DNA of 64,000 nucleotides from Marsupella aquatica (lineage: Eukaryota; Marchantiophyta), in assembly GCA_973895155.1 (NCBI GenBank), contig OZ316891.1, forward strand, positions 4,216,001 through 4,280,000. Reading direction: 5' to 3'. The position numbers and the translations under genes are program-made. The notes under the pieces were generated by a model, which was not told the DNA's origin, made no database searches, and saw only the letters and a program-made list of their open reading frames with translations. Positions 25,745 to 36,166 of the stretch are shown here, piece by piece; position 1 is the stretch's first letter; every line of letters begins with the position of its first letter.

Positions 25745-27275
25745 TACTAAGAGCTTTAGGTGGCTGATTGCCTATATTGGTGATAAGGGCCGGCCATTGA
25801 GGATGCTATCCACCCCACATGGTGCAAGATAGGGTACTTGTCAACCCTGTGCCACTAGTCATGCCACTTTGCCTCCTGAAGGTTTTTTGTAGCCAACTTT
25901 TTGCACCAAGCAAGGGCATCACCCAACTTTGGGCAAAACACTCCCAAGTTGTATGACTTTGGAGTGATTTGCCCAAAGGGCTGCAAACAACTCCCATTTA
26001 GTCATTCACAAGGGATTTAGAGTTATTTGTGCGAGTGACTAAGGGTTTTGGTCATTTATGTAGTGTTGGAAGACGTCATTTATGCAAATGACACAAAAAT
26101 ATGTCATTGATGATGTCAATGTTGCAATCATGCATGCCATGGGTAATATGACTCATTGGGGCTTCCCGGGGCTGGTTGACCATATGCGTGATTGTAGCCC
26201 ACCAGTAGGGATGCTACCCACCCCCACATGGTGCGGGATAGTGTAGTTGTCAACCCTGGGCCACTAGTCATGCCACTTTGCCTCCTGAAGGTTTTTTGTA
26301 GCCAACTTTTTGCACCAAGCAAGGCATCATGCAACTTGGGGCAAAACACTTCCAAGTTGTATGACTTTAATGTAATTTATCCAAAGGGGTCCAAATCATT
26401 GGCATTTTGTCATTTGCAAGGATTTAGAGTCATTTGTGAGTGTGACTCAATATTTTGGTCAATTTCGGAGTGCAAAGAGACGTCATTTATGCAATTGACA
26501 TGACAACACGTCATTTGGGATGTCAATGTCATGGTGATGTATTTCATGTTGAATATGACTCATAAGGGTCTGGAGGGAATGATTGGCAATATTGGTGGTA
26601 GGAGGCTGCCATTAAGGATATTACATAGCCCACTTTGCCTCCACAACCATTTTTGAAGCCCAGTTTCTGCCACATGGAATAGAATGACTCTACTTTTGGA
26701 AAAACACTCCCAAGTTGTATCACTTTGGAGTGACTTGCCCAAAGTGGTACAAAACACTCTCATTTTGTCATTTGCAGGGGATGCAAAGTCATTTGTGCAT
26801 TTGACTCAATTTTGTCATTTGTTGAGTGCTGCAAGAAGTAATTGGAGCAAATGATTATCATAATGGCAAGAGTCATTTACCATGTTAACCCCCAGGTCAA
26901 TGCTGTCAAGAAAAGAAGACTGGACTTTGGGGAGATTTTCACAAGGTGGTGCCAGGTGCTTTTATTTGGTCATTTGTAAGAATTTTTGAGTCATTTGTGT
27001 ATGTGACTCAATTTTGTAGTCATTTATCAAGTCTCCTGAGACGTCATTTTTGTGAATGACTGCAAAAGGAGTCATTTGATAAGTCAATGCCTTTGTCATT
27101 TATGCACATCACAATATGGCTTTGGCCCTGACTGCATAATTATTGGCGATAGGGGGGTACGCCAGGGTGGGTGCAAGCCCTACATTAAGGATGCCACTCA
27201 CCCCACATGGTGTGGGATAGGGTTACATTGTCTATTCACCCTGGTCCCCTCCCACCTTGCATTTATTTTGGAGGT
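25745..27275. repeat. Tandem array of about 409-bp units rich in AGTCATTT
   Basis: Three to four diverged units lie head to tail. The landmark CCCCACATGGTG starts at 25813, 26222 (period 409) and 27201, with one unit having lost it. Shared blocks include CCACTAGTCATGCCACTTTG, AACACTCCCAAGTTGTAT and GACGTCATTTATGCAA. The units are non-coding and probably belong to the left arm of the surrounding CACTA-like element. Confidence 0.75.
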
Positions 27276-29944
27276 TGGGGGGGGTATTTAATTTAATATA
27301 TTCTTTTGAAGGTGGGTTGAATCTTATCTGGTTGGGGCAAATTTGATATATTTAACTTAGCTACAATTGTGGGAATGTCATCTAACTGAAGCTAAGAGTT
27401 TAACTTGACGTTATGGGTTTATCTACAGTCGGATTGGGAAGGGGGTTCAGAGTTTGGCCTCTAGTGAATGGCCCACAACGGTTTTGTATGTTGATTAAAA
27501 TTGTTCTGATAGAACTTCAATCTTAGGTTTTAGATGCTTCAGTAGCACATTGTTTTGACAAGTACCCTAAATCCAACAACAAAGCCTGAGCCTGGAGGAA
27601 TTCAAGTTACTAGTTCAACATTTGCACAGTCAACTTGCCCATTTACATGCTCAAGACCTGTAAGTGACCTGTAAGTCAAGACTTACACTTGTCTAAATTT
27701 CCTTTTCTAGCTCAGCTCGTGCATCCAACTCTTCACACTACAAAGGTCATTCAAATTTGACTTAATTAGGTATCAACAGGGGTCTAAAACATGCCTTTAC
27801 ACTAGCTTACACTCCATCTTACAGGTCTGTAAAGTTGGGGTTCATGGTGTAACCCTTACTTCCCGCCTCTTATTTCAAACTCTACTCTCTCCACAAACTT
27901 GACGCACTCTCACGCGCATCAACTTTGTTAGCTCTCTAGCTATGGCTGCCCTTCAGAAATTATGGAGCTCTTCCACTGATCGGGTTCCTCTCGATTCAGA
28001 TACTCCCGATGGCCCGCTCGATGGAATGTACTAAGAACTCTACTAAAAAATCTTTTGATTTGCAATGTTTGTTTCCTCCCTGTCGGCCTTCCTCATTTCT
28101 TGAATTTGAATGCCTTGCTAGTAGATTTGGGAGCGGTGTGACCAATGTCCGCACACTTTATTCTAATTACCAGCTGCGCTTTCGCTCTCTAATTCAATCT
28201 TCAAATAGACCCAAGCATGTTGCCATCTACGCCCACGATACTCAGTCTTTTTTCAGTTTGACTTGAACATGGATGCTGCCAAACAGTTCTTGCACGAGGC
28301 TCAATCCTCGACCAATTCTTTCCACCTCCATGACTGAGTGCCCCAAAAGCTTTGCCTCTTGCTGTCGCTCCGCTGCGCCCCAAGCTCAATGATATTGTAA
28401 TCCCGATTGTAATGTGCCAGGGCTCGGCCTCCAGCCTTTCCTCCACTGCATGTACTCTGCGGCCCCCGCTGCGGCCAAAGCTCCTTTGATGTTGAAATGT
28501 GCCAGTGTGACTGAAGTCTGTTATTCACGTCGCTGGCCAGTGGAGTCTGCGTTTTGCCCTTCCAAAGGTCTGTTTTTAACCTCTCTAATTCGTGGAAGTA
28601 GCATTCTTTGAACTTGGAGGAAGGGACCTTCAATGTGTGTTGAAGACTGGAGATCAAAAGTGGAGACTGGAACATAGCTTGCTTGCTTTGATCTTTCTGA
28701 GGTGATCTGTTAACATTAATGCGTTGAGCTCTGTGAGCAGTTGAAGACCTCAAAGTTGATGCCCAAGATGTTCCCAGTGTTATGATTGTTTTGCAGTTTG
28801 ATTCCCCGGGCAATTTTGGGGAGACGATGAAAGAATTTCTCTTTCAATAAGCTTTTTAGTGCCGTTCTAGATGTTGTAGGGTTTTGTCTGGCTTTGTCCT
28901 ATGGAATATACAGGATGATAGACGGGCCCGTAGGTCTTGGTGTCAATTTTCAACATTAATGCTTGAAATTGCCGTTCGAAGATTTATATATCCTGGTTCA
29001 ATGACAATGTTTATGTGGAATCTAGAGTCTTGTTGTTGATGCTAGACAACGTACACTGCCAACTCGCTCTTCTCCCTGGCGATTCCTACTTGTTTTTTGT
29101 AGGTGGCTTTTGGTTTGATAAAGCAAGATAGGTGGAACCCTATCTCCCTATCGGTTATGGTGAGGGGATAGGAATCTTTGAAACTTTTTGTTGGCAGCTT
29201 TTTGTTCAGTAATTTTTGTTGGCACTTGTCTCAATGATTAGGTTTTCTTGAAACTGCTCCACGTTAACATCTCCAAGGAATCAAGAGTCTACTTCAGAAT
29301 CAGATTTTGTTCTTATCAATGCACATTCTAACCCAAGTGGAGGTAAATAATGGATGCTCAGGATCTCCAAAGCACTCTAGGCTGCTGTGCATCAAAGATA
29401 GAGAAAAGGGGAATGAAGGCTGGCGATGGGAGATATATTGGAGTGCAGCACAGGCCATGGAATTGTTTTGCTGCCAAGTTTTGAGATCCGAACAAAAAGG
29501 AGAGGAAAGGGCTGCGGATGTTGCTTCAACTCAATGCCCAAAAATCCTGCTTTGCCTTGATTTGTCAATGCATTCTCCCTCGTATGCAGTACGGTACCTG
29601 CACCATCTGCAGAATATTTTAAAAATGTGGACACTCGTTTCTTGATTGTATTTAGACCTGGAATAGCTTCTTTTATTTGGCAGAATGGATGCCAAGCTGC
29701 TGCAACTAGTCGTTGTGTGCAAGAAAAGAGGATGCATGAAATTACTTTCACATTGTAACTGGTCATGATTAATTTGAAGCTTTCAGTAGCTGGGAAATGT
29801 ATAAAAAATGCAAAGGCATCTAGGCTGGATGAAAAATTTTGTTTGGAAATATTCTAATTAATACTAGTTCACGGCCTCTTGAATGACAGATGCTGTGATG
29901 TAAATAATGTTCTTTGTACATTGCACTCAAAATGTACAAAGTGC
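27276..29944. other. Interior of the CACTA-like element, unidentified
   Basis: There is a promoter-like CT-rich stretch and an ATG near 27942, followed by broken open stretches to about 28270 that match no family I recognise. These could be remains of an element gene or a captured host fragment. The segment 29039-29213 is homologous to 34328-34600 (listed separately). No transposase motifs were found. Confidence 0.35.
29039..29213 (+). repeat. Diverged duplicate of 34328-34600
   Basis: Ordered shared words are TAGACAA, CTCGCTCTT or GTCGCTCTT, TTTTTTGTAGGTGGCTTTTGG, CAAGATAG-TGGAACCC, GGAATCTTTGAA and CTTTTTGTT. The copy at 34.3 kb carries extra internal sequence. Confidence 0.65.
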
Positions 29945-31948
29945 TGTTCCACCCCCACCTCCGGTCCAGTCTTTCCCTGCTCCCTCCCCGGACGAGCGTC
30001 CCCTGCATACTTGTCCTGACTGTGGATGGGTTGGCCTCTCCCTCCCTCATTATCGCGGGTGGGGCCGGTGCCATCGTCGCCAGCAAGCACAATCCCAGCC
30101 TCAGCCCCCTATTGACCCTGTTAGCTCTGCCCCTCCCTCCTTGGAGGCTCCCGAGCAGGCATGGAGTTGGGTTCGCACTCTAGACCCCCTTCCAGCCTAC
30201 CATCCAGGGTACATTAGACCTCACCTTTATAACCACATTCCTCAGGCACTGCGCCCTTTAGTTCGGTCCTCCTTGTTGTAACTCATGCAGCTTATCTTGG
30301 CGCATCCTATGGAGGTCTCCTATTGGTCTTTACTGATGCTTTTTCCACAGTGGACTCTTACCCTCCCTAGTCATGGTGGTCGTGTGGGTCACCGTGAGAC
30401 TGCCTCTCGTATCCATCGTTTTTTGCGGGGAGATTGGGAGCAGCTTCAGGAAGAGTACTTTCTTCGCGCCCGATCTTTTACCGCTCGTGCTTTGTCTGAC
30501 CCAACCTGCCACTCTCATCCCCCTGAGCATAGACGTCCGCATCGCTCTTGTCGTTTGGCCCAGGTTGGTGAATATCGTCGGGCTGTCCAGGCCCTTTCTC
30601 CCACCACACCAGCACCCCCTTTCGAGGTCACCTCGTCGGCCCTTCAGGATCTCCATCCGCAGCCCCATGATCAACTCCCTTTGTTCGTAGAGGATTTTGA
30701 GCCTGAGGAGGATCTTCAGTTTAGTAGGGACCACTTCACCTATGTCTTCCTCCATGCCCCGCGTTGCGCTGCTGGTGGCCCCTCCGGCTATGTCTTTGAG
30801 CATTTTCGTGATTTATTTCCCCCTGAGGATCCTCAGTTTGGTTTTCCAGTTTTCTTCTCCTTTTGCCAGTGTATTGCAGCCGGTCGTTTGCCTCCTCCCG
30901 TCTCTCGGCTCTTGAGTGCTTCTCATTTATTGGCCATGGCTAAGTCTTCACCGGGTGTTCGGCCAATTGCTATTGGGGAGGTTTTTCTTCGCCTTGTGTC
31001 TCGCACACTTTCCTCACAGTTTCGCTCTGCACTATCGGATCATCTCTCTCCACATCAGTTTGCAGTGGACGTTCCTGGCGGTTGTGAGACAGTTATTGCG
31101 GGTATTCGAGCTACCTTGGACCTCCACCCTGATTGGGTTGTCCTCCAAGTTGATGTCTCTAACGCTTTTAATACGGTTTCTCGGGCAGCCATTTTTCATG
31201 CTTTGAGGGCGGCGGATCCAGATATCCAGTCCCTGATCCCCTTTGTTCGTTGTTTTTATGGACTCGAGGCCCCACTCTTCTATAGTCATCACTCCTCTAC
31301 AAGAGTGTATACCACTCTTTCTTCTGCAGAAGGTACACGTCAGGGTGACCCTTTGGGTGGGCCTCTTTTTGCCATTGCCCATTTTTCAGCTTTACGGGAA
31401 GCCGCCATGGCCCACCCCCAGTGTATCTTCCCCTCCCTTTCAGATGACACCCACATCATTGGTCCTCCTGCCGCGGTTACTTCTGCCCTCGCCACTCTTT
31501 CCACCCATTTGATGGGTCTCGGTTTATGAGTTCAACCTGCGAAGAGTCGTGCATGGAGTCCAGCTGGTTTACCCTCTGATCTTGCGCTTCCCCTAGGGTT
31601 CTTATGTCCAGTCGATGGTCTTCGGGTCCTTGGCTCCCCAGTCGGTTCCGCCTCCTTTTGCTCATCTTTCATCGCTGACTCTCTACAGGCTGCCTTAGCC
31701 CCTACTCCTATGCTCCCTAAGTTAGCAGATTCTCAGGCAGCATTTGGGATGTTGTTGAGGTGCATCCACCCTCGTGCGTCTTATCTGGCTAGGACGCATC
31801 CCCCTACCGAGGATCTTTGTCTCCACCTTCGAGCATTTGATGTATCCATTCGTGCGACTCTGGCCTCTCTTTTAGGGCCGGGAACGTTGCTCTCATCTCC
31901 GTGGCTTCATCGACAACTCGGTCTTCCTATTTCGCAGGGTGGTTTTGG
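29945..31948 (+). pseudogene. N-terminal and reverse-transcriptase part of the non-LTR element
   Basis: The reading frame stays in register from about 29945 to 31948 apart from TAA (30279-30281) and TGA (31527-31529). Near 30005 a C-x2-C...H...CH motif suggests an N-terminal nucleic-acid-binding finger. Reverse transcriptase landmarks follow in order. They are GVRPIAIGE near 30955, LQVDVSNAFN near 31147 (first catalytic Asp), GTRQGDPLGGPLF near 31332, and SDDTHIIG near 31440 (the paired Asp, with the usual aromatic/Ala positions altered). After the second stop the thumb region continues in the same frame. The frame should resume at 32614 beyond the DNA-transposon insertion. No function is expected from this copy. 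Confidence 0.82.
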
Positions 31949-32613
31949 CCTTGGGCCCCCAGCCTTTGTAAACTAAAGAGGTATACGTGCGTACACCCCC
32001 CTCCCTAGTACCCCTTATTATTTTTGGAAGCCTATAAAAATTTCTCTTGTTATTCTTAAAAACTTAATTTTGGAGAATAAATCTGCCCCTTTGAGATATT
32101 ATAATTTCACATTTTACACCATGTATGAAAGCCTTGAAAAGTTATAAACTCATCATGTGCAAACGGTTCTAAACCTGATGGGAGTGTTTTGGAAGGGTTT
32201 TGGGTACATACATTTTTATTTTCGTGACCCTTTAACCCCAAACTTCAACTTTGGGGCATTTTTGAACCACAGGGCAGGGTAGTCAGGGTTCAAAAGCTCC
32301 AAAGTCCTAAACTACTCTGAATCATAGATGTTGCAAGCATAATTATATGTCATATACACATGTTCCAATAAAGGGTGACCACAAGGACCAATCCTATTGT
32401 GACGCGTGTCACATCCATATTACATCACCTCTTGAAGCATATTAACTTGGGTCACATTTATATAAGCCTATATTAGTTAGAAAGGGTTCTTTGAATAAAA
32501 ACATCCCTTGATATTTTTAAGTCAATTATAAAAATTAATCTCAAATCAGATTTTTTGCACCCTTCATCCGTTCGCACGTCCAGCCCATTATTAATAATGC
32601 TGGGGGCCCAGGG
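31949..32613. mobile_element. 665-bp non-autonomous DNA transposon inside the retrotransposon
   Basis: The insert starts CCTTGGGCCCCCAGC and ends GCTGGGGGCCCAGGG. These are inverted repeats matching at 14 of 15 positions. It is flanked by perfect 8-bp direct repeats GGTTTTGG (31941-31948 and 32614-32621). An 8-bp target duplication is typical of the hAT superfamily, although the terminal bases are not classic hAT. The interior is AT-rich and stop-rich, in contrast to the GC-rich host ORF. Removing the insert plus one repeat restores the host reading frame exactly, which independently supports the boundaries. Confidence 0.82.
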
Positions 32614-33755
32614 GGTTTTGGGCTTACTTCCATTGAGAGTCTTGCACCTTTGGCCTTTTTGGGTGCGTGGGCGGCCGCCTTCTCCTTGTTGGCCGATCGT
32701 TTCCTTATTGAGGATCGCCCTTTTTTACTTTCATCTCTCATGGAGGTAGAGGAGGGTTCCCTCCCGTTTCAGGTTCATTTGCGCGCAGCACGGTCATCAT
32801 TACCAGATCCCGTTCGCGCTGCGTTACCTTCTTTTCAGGAGTTTTTATCCTTGGATCCCGTCCGTCTTCAGGCAGACCTCGCTGGGCGTATGCACGCTTT
32901 TACCCTTTCCAGCATCCTCTCCGAGGCACTTGACACGGACCGAGCTCGGATTCTTTCTTCCGGAGGGAAGGGCGCAGGAGGATGGCTTCAGGCCAATCCA
33001 GTCATTCCTCATTTGCGGATGTCTTCCACAGAGTTCTCCACAGCCATGCGTCTTCGTATGGGGCTGCCCCACCCACTTCTTGCAGGTTTACCTCCTTCTT
33101 GCACTTGTGGGAAGCCTTGTGATGCCACAGGTGTCCATCTTCTTCGGTGCAACTTGGGAGGTGAAACCATTATTGTTCATGATGCTGTGCGAGATGCAAC
33201 CGCTCAGGTTCTCTCTGGCTCTTTGGTATGCATGCGGCGGGAGGTGGTACTCGAGTTACCTGGTCCTCCATCACAGCGGTTACGGGTGGATCTTACCATG
33301 GTCCGTGAGGGTCAACGTACTTTGGCAGATGTAGTGGTGGCAAACCCATTGCACCAAGACATCATTGGGACAGCGGCAACAACGGCAGGGGCAGCAGCGT
33401 CACGTGCGGCCACAACGAAGGAGGCCAAATATGCTGCACGAGCTTCATCCGACAGTTTCCTCCCCTTGCTCTGGAGCTATTTGGGCGTCTTCATCCTCAG
33501 TTTGATGGGCTTCTTCGGCAAGCTGCTCGGGATGTTCATGGCCGATTGGGTCCCACCGGGCCCCCGCTTTCTGTTTTGACCACGCACTTTCGCCAACGCA
33601 TTTCAGTCACCTTACAGCGTGCTCAAGCTCGGGCCATCTATCGTCGATCTCTTACAGTGGGTGCTAGTGTGCCTCCGCAGCGGCTAGCTCCCCTCGAGGA
33701 TGTTCCAATCCCACTTGCTGATCTAGTTTTGACCCTTGATGTGGACCATTAGCTT
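32614..33755 (+). pseudogene. C-terminal zinc knuckle and restriction-like endonuclease of the non-LTR element
   Basis: This continues the retrotransposon frame after the 665-bp insert. Near 33102-33155 a Cys/His cluster (CTCGKPC...HLLRC) resembles the CCHC knuckle upstream of R2-type endonucleases. It is followed by HDAVRD, RVDL and DVVVANP, then a Lys-Tyr within TKEAKYAA. This order fits the H-N, PD, D-V and K-Y landmarks of a PD-(D/E)XK restriction-like endonuclease. Compared with the copy at 35.6 kb, one C is missing from a C run near 33470. The frame shifts there and stops at 33579, while the true C-terminus continues in another frame to 33752. Confidence 0.72.
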
Positions 33756-34010
33756 TTTGCCACATTCGCTAGGAATGATGAGGACCTCGGTCCGGTTGGG
33801 TTAGTTTTAGTCTCTCTTTTTTGGTTTTTAGAGGTTCCTTATTGCTCATTTCTTACTTTTAGTTCCTCTTTCTTGGTGTTTAGTGGTTCCCTTTTGCTCA
33901 CTTCTTTTACGCTTGGTTTTGTCCACTTGGACCCTCTTTTGTTTGTTCTTATGTACTCTGTTTGGTCCCTTTGTATATAAAAAGTGTGTGTATTTCTTGA
34001 TAAAAAAAAT

Positions 34011-35186
34011 GAGCGTCTTTGTAGTTAATTTTGACCGTATGAATATTTGGGGTAGGATGCGACTAGGGCTAGTGCTGCTCATAGAGTTCGTCAAAAGGCC
34101 GTTGAATCATTTTTAATTTCTGTTTCAAAGTTCAATGGAGGACAGGAAGCACTGTTGACGATAGACTTTGTTGCACATGCATACTTCTAAGTGGAAATCT
34201 CTATAATTAGCAGGAGAAATGAAATGGCTTTCATGCTTTAGTTGTTCTTTGCTCTATTTTCCTACTTTCAAGAGGAGATGCTTCTGAATGTCTGGAGAGT
34301 GGAGAGAGATCTAGCCACTTGCCTATGTTAGACAAACTTACAGTGCCAAGTCGCTCTTATCCTGGCTATTTCTACAGTAGTTATTTTTTGTAGGTGGCTT
34401 TTGGTCTGATAGGACAAGATAGTTGGAACCCAACTGCCTTGCCTTCGGTTACAGTTTTGGAAGTCATGATGTCATCTTTTGGCTTTGGGATCTTTCATTC
34501 TGAGCCTGCACAAAATTATCTTACAAGTGTCGGTTGCGGTGAGGTGATAGGCTAGGAATCTTTGAAGCTTTTTGTTTGTAGCTATTTGTTCAGTGCCTTG
34601 TGTTGGCAGCTTTTTGTTTAGTATACAGGTATTTTTCTAATGTTATAATGTGCACTTTATTATGCGTCATTCTCATGCGTGACAAAAATTTCCTATGTTG
34701 CAGGCTGATGCTAAGGATGAGTACACGGACCCAGCCAGAATTCAAAATGTAATAAAAAATTATTCTCATTTCATTTCAATCCCAATCTACACCTATCAAG
34801 AAAATTCAAGGACAAAAGAGATAACAAGAGCAGTGCCATATTGTGCTTGTGCTCTGTGTATCCTCCATGGGCTGCTACTCATCCTTGAAAATGATTACTT
34901 GCTTGGATAGGTTGAAGATTAAGAATCGGCTTCTCCTGAAGGTGCCTCCAAGGAAGCTACTAAGGTAGGGTCTGAATGAATGTTTTGTCCCCATGGAATT
35001 TTACGTCCACATATGATTGGATCAAATCAGTTGTAATATGATTGTCATATTGTTCTACTTTTCTTTTGAAGTCCATAAGAAGACGAAGAAAGTCAGAGAA
35101 ATATTGGGATTGGGAGCCGCTGACAAATGAGACAAAACACCTTTGGGTGAGTCAGCTTACTGTTCAAGATACCTGGTTTTACTAAC
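34011..35186. other. CACTA interior between the two retrotransposon copies
   Basis: It holds the duplicate of 29039-29213 at 34328-34600. There are also exon-like snippets: a TTGCAG acceptor-like site followed by an open stretch from about 34704, and an open stretch ending at a GTAGGG donor-like site near 34965. No product could be named. Confidence 0.35.
34328..34600 (+). repeat. Diverged duplicate of 29039-29213
   Basis: Homologous to 29039-29213 by ordered shared words, notably TTTTTTGTAGGTGGCTTTTGG and GGAATCTTTGAA. The two copies flank the larger non-LTR retrotransposon. Confidence 0.65.
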
Positions 35187-36166
35187 CAGGTATCTGCAGG
35201 TTCAGCCATGCGTCTTCGTCTGGGGCTGCCCCACCCACTTCTTGCAGGTTTACCTCCTTCTTGCACTTGTGGGAAGCCTTGTGATGCCACAGGTGTCCAT
35301 CTTCTTCGGTGCAGTTTGGGAGGTGAAACCATTATTGTTCACGACGCTGTGCGAGATGCGACTGCTCAGGTTCTCTCTGGCTCTTTGGTATGCGTGCGGC
35401 GGGAGGTGGTACTCGAGTTACCTGGTCCTCCATCACAGCGGTTACGGGTGGATCTTACCATGGTCCGTGAGGGTCAACGTACTTTGGCAGATGTTGTGGT
35501 GGCAAACCCATTGCGCCAAGACATCATTGGGACAGCGGCAACTACGGTAGGGGCAGCAGCGTCACGTGCGGCAACAACGAAGGAGGCCAAATATGCTGCA
35601 CGAGCTTCATCCGACAACTTCCTCCCCCTTGCTGTGGAGCTATTTGGGCGTCTTCATCCTCAGTTTGATGGGCTTCTTCGGCAAGCTGCCCGGGATGTTC
35701 ATGGCCGAATGGGTCCCACCGGACCCCCGCTTTCTATTTTGACCACGCACTTTCGCCAACGCATTTCAGTCACCTTACAGCGTGCTCAAGCTCGGGCCAT
35801 CTATCGTCGATCTCTTACAGTGGGTGCTAGTGTGCCTCCGCAGCGGCTAGCTCCCCTTGAGGATGTTCCAATCCCACTTGCCGATCTAGTTTTGACTCTT
35901 GATGTGGACCATTAGCTTTTTGCCACAATCGGTAGGAATGATGAGGACCTCGGTCCGCTTGGGTTAGTTTTAGTCTCTCTCTCTTTCTTGGTTTTTAGGG
36001 GTTCCCTATTGCTCATTTCTTACTTTTAGTTCCTCTTTCTTGGTGTTTAGTGGTTCCCTTTTGCTCACTTCTTTTTCGATTGGTTTTGTCCACTTGGGCC
36101 CTCTTTTGTTTGTTCATTTGTACTCTGTTTGGTCCCTTTGTATATAAAAAGTGTGTATATTTCTCC
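35187..36166 (+). mobile_element. 5'-truncated second copy of the non-LTR retrotransposon
   Basis: From about 35203 onward this is nearly identical to the 3' part of the element at 33.05-34.0 kb. It is bounded by 10-bp direct repeats TTTTACTAAC at 35177-35186 and 36167-36176, a convincing target-site duplication. About 16 bases with no counterpart in the other copy lie between the left duplication and the homologous part. It ends without a poly(A) tail, as is common for RLE-type elements. High similarity to the first copy indicates a fairly recent insertion. Confidence 0.85.
35208..35915 (+). pseudogene. Intact C-terminal endonuclease fragment of the non-LTR element
   Basis: The 235-residue open frame covers the zinc knuckle (CTCGKPC...HLLRC) and the restriction-like endonuclease landmarks (HDAVRD, RVDL, DVVVANP, TKEAKYAA). 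It runs to the natural C-terminus at 35915 without the deletion seen in the first copy. It lacks the reverse transcriptase because of 5' truncation, so it cannot mobilise itself. It serves as the reference for the broken copy. Confidence 0.8.

Larger units (their letters stand above)
29945..34010 (+). mobile_element. Non-LTR retrotransposon (RLE type), full-length-like but broken
   Basis: GC-rich coding DNA stands out from its AT-rich host. One long frame encodes an N-terminal zinc-finger-like motif, a reverse transcriptase and a C-terminal zinc knuckle followed by a restriction-like endonuclease. The 3' untranslated part (about 33755-34010) is shared with the truncated copy at 35.2-36.2 kb. 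The tail is not a clean poly(A). The single ORF and C-terminal endonuclease place it with R2/NeSL/Utopia-like elements rather than the L1 or RTE elements usual in plants. That placement is inference. Lesions are in-frame stops at 30279-30281 and 31527-31529, a 665-bp insertion at 31949, and a 1-base deletion near 33470. The 5' end is approximate. Confidence 0.78.

Noticed and set aside
28301-28813. Minus-strand open frame of 170 codons
   Set aside because: Composition and lack of any family motif suggest chance openness within the transposon interior.
31949-32613. Interpretation of the LINE interruption as a spliceosomal intron
   Set aside because: The ends are not GT-AG. Perfect 8-bp direct repeats and 15-bp inverted ends explain it as a transposon insertion.
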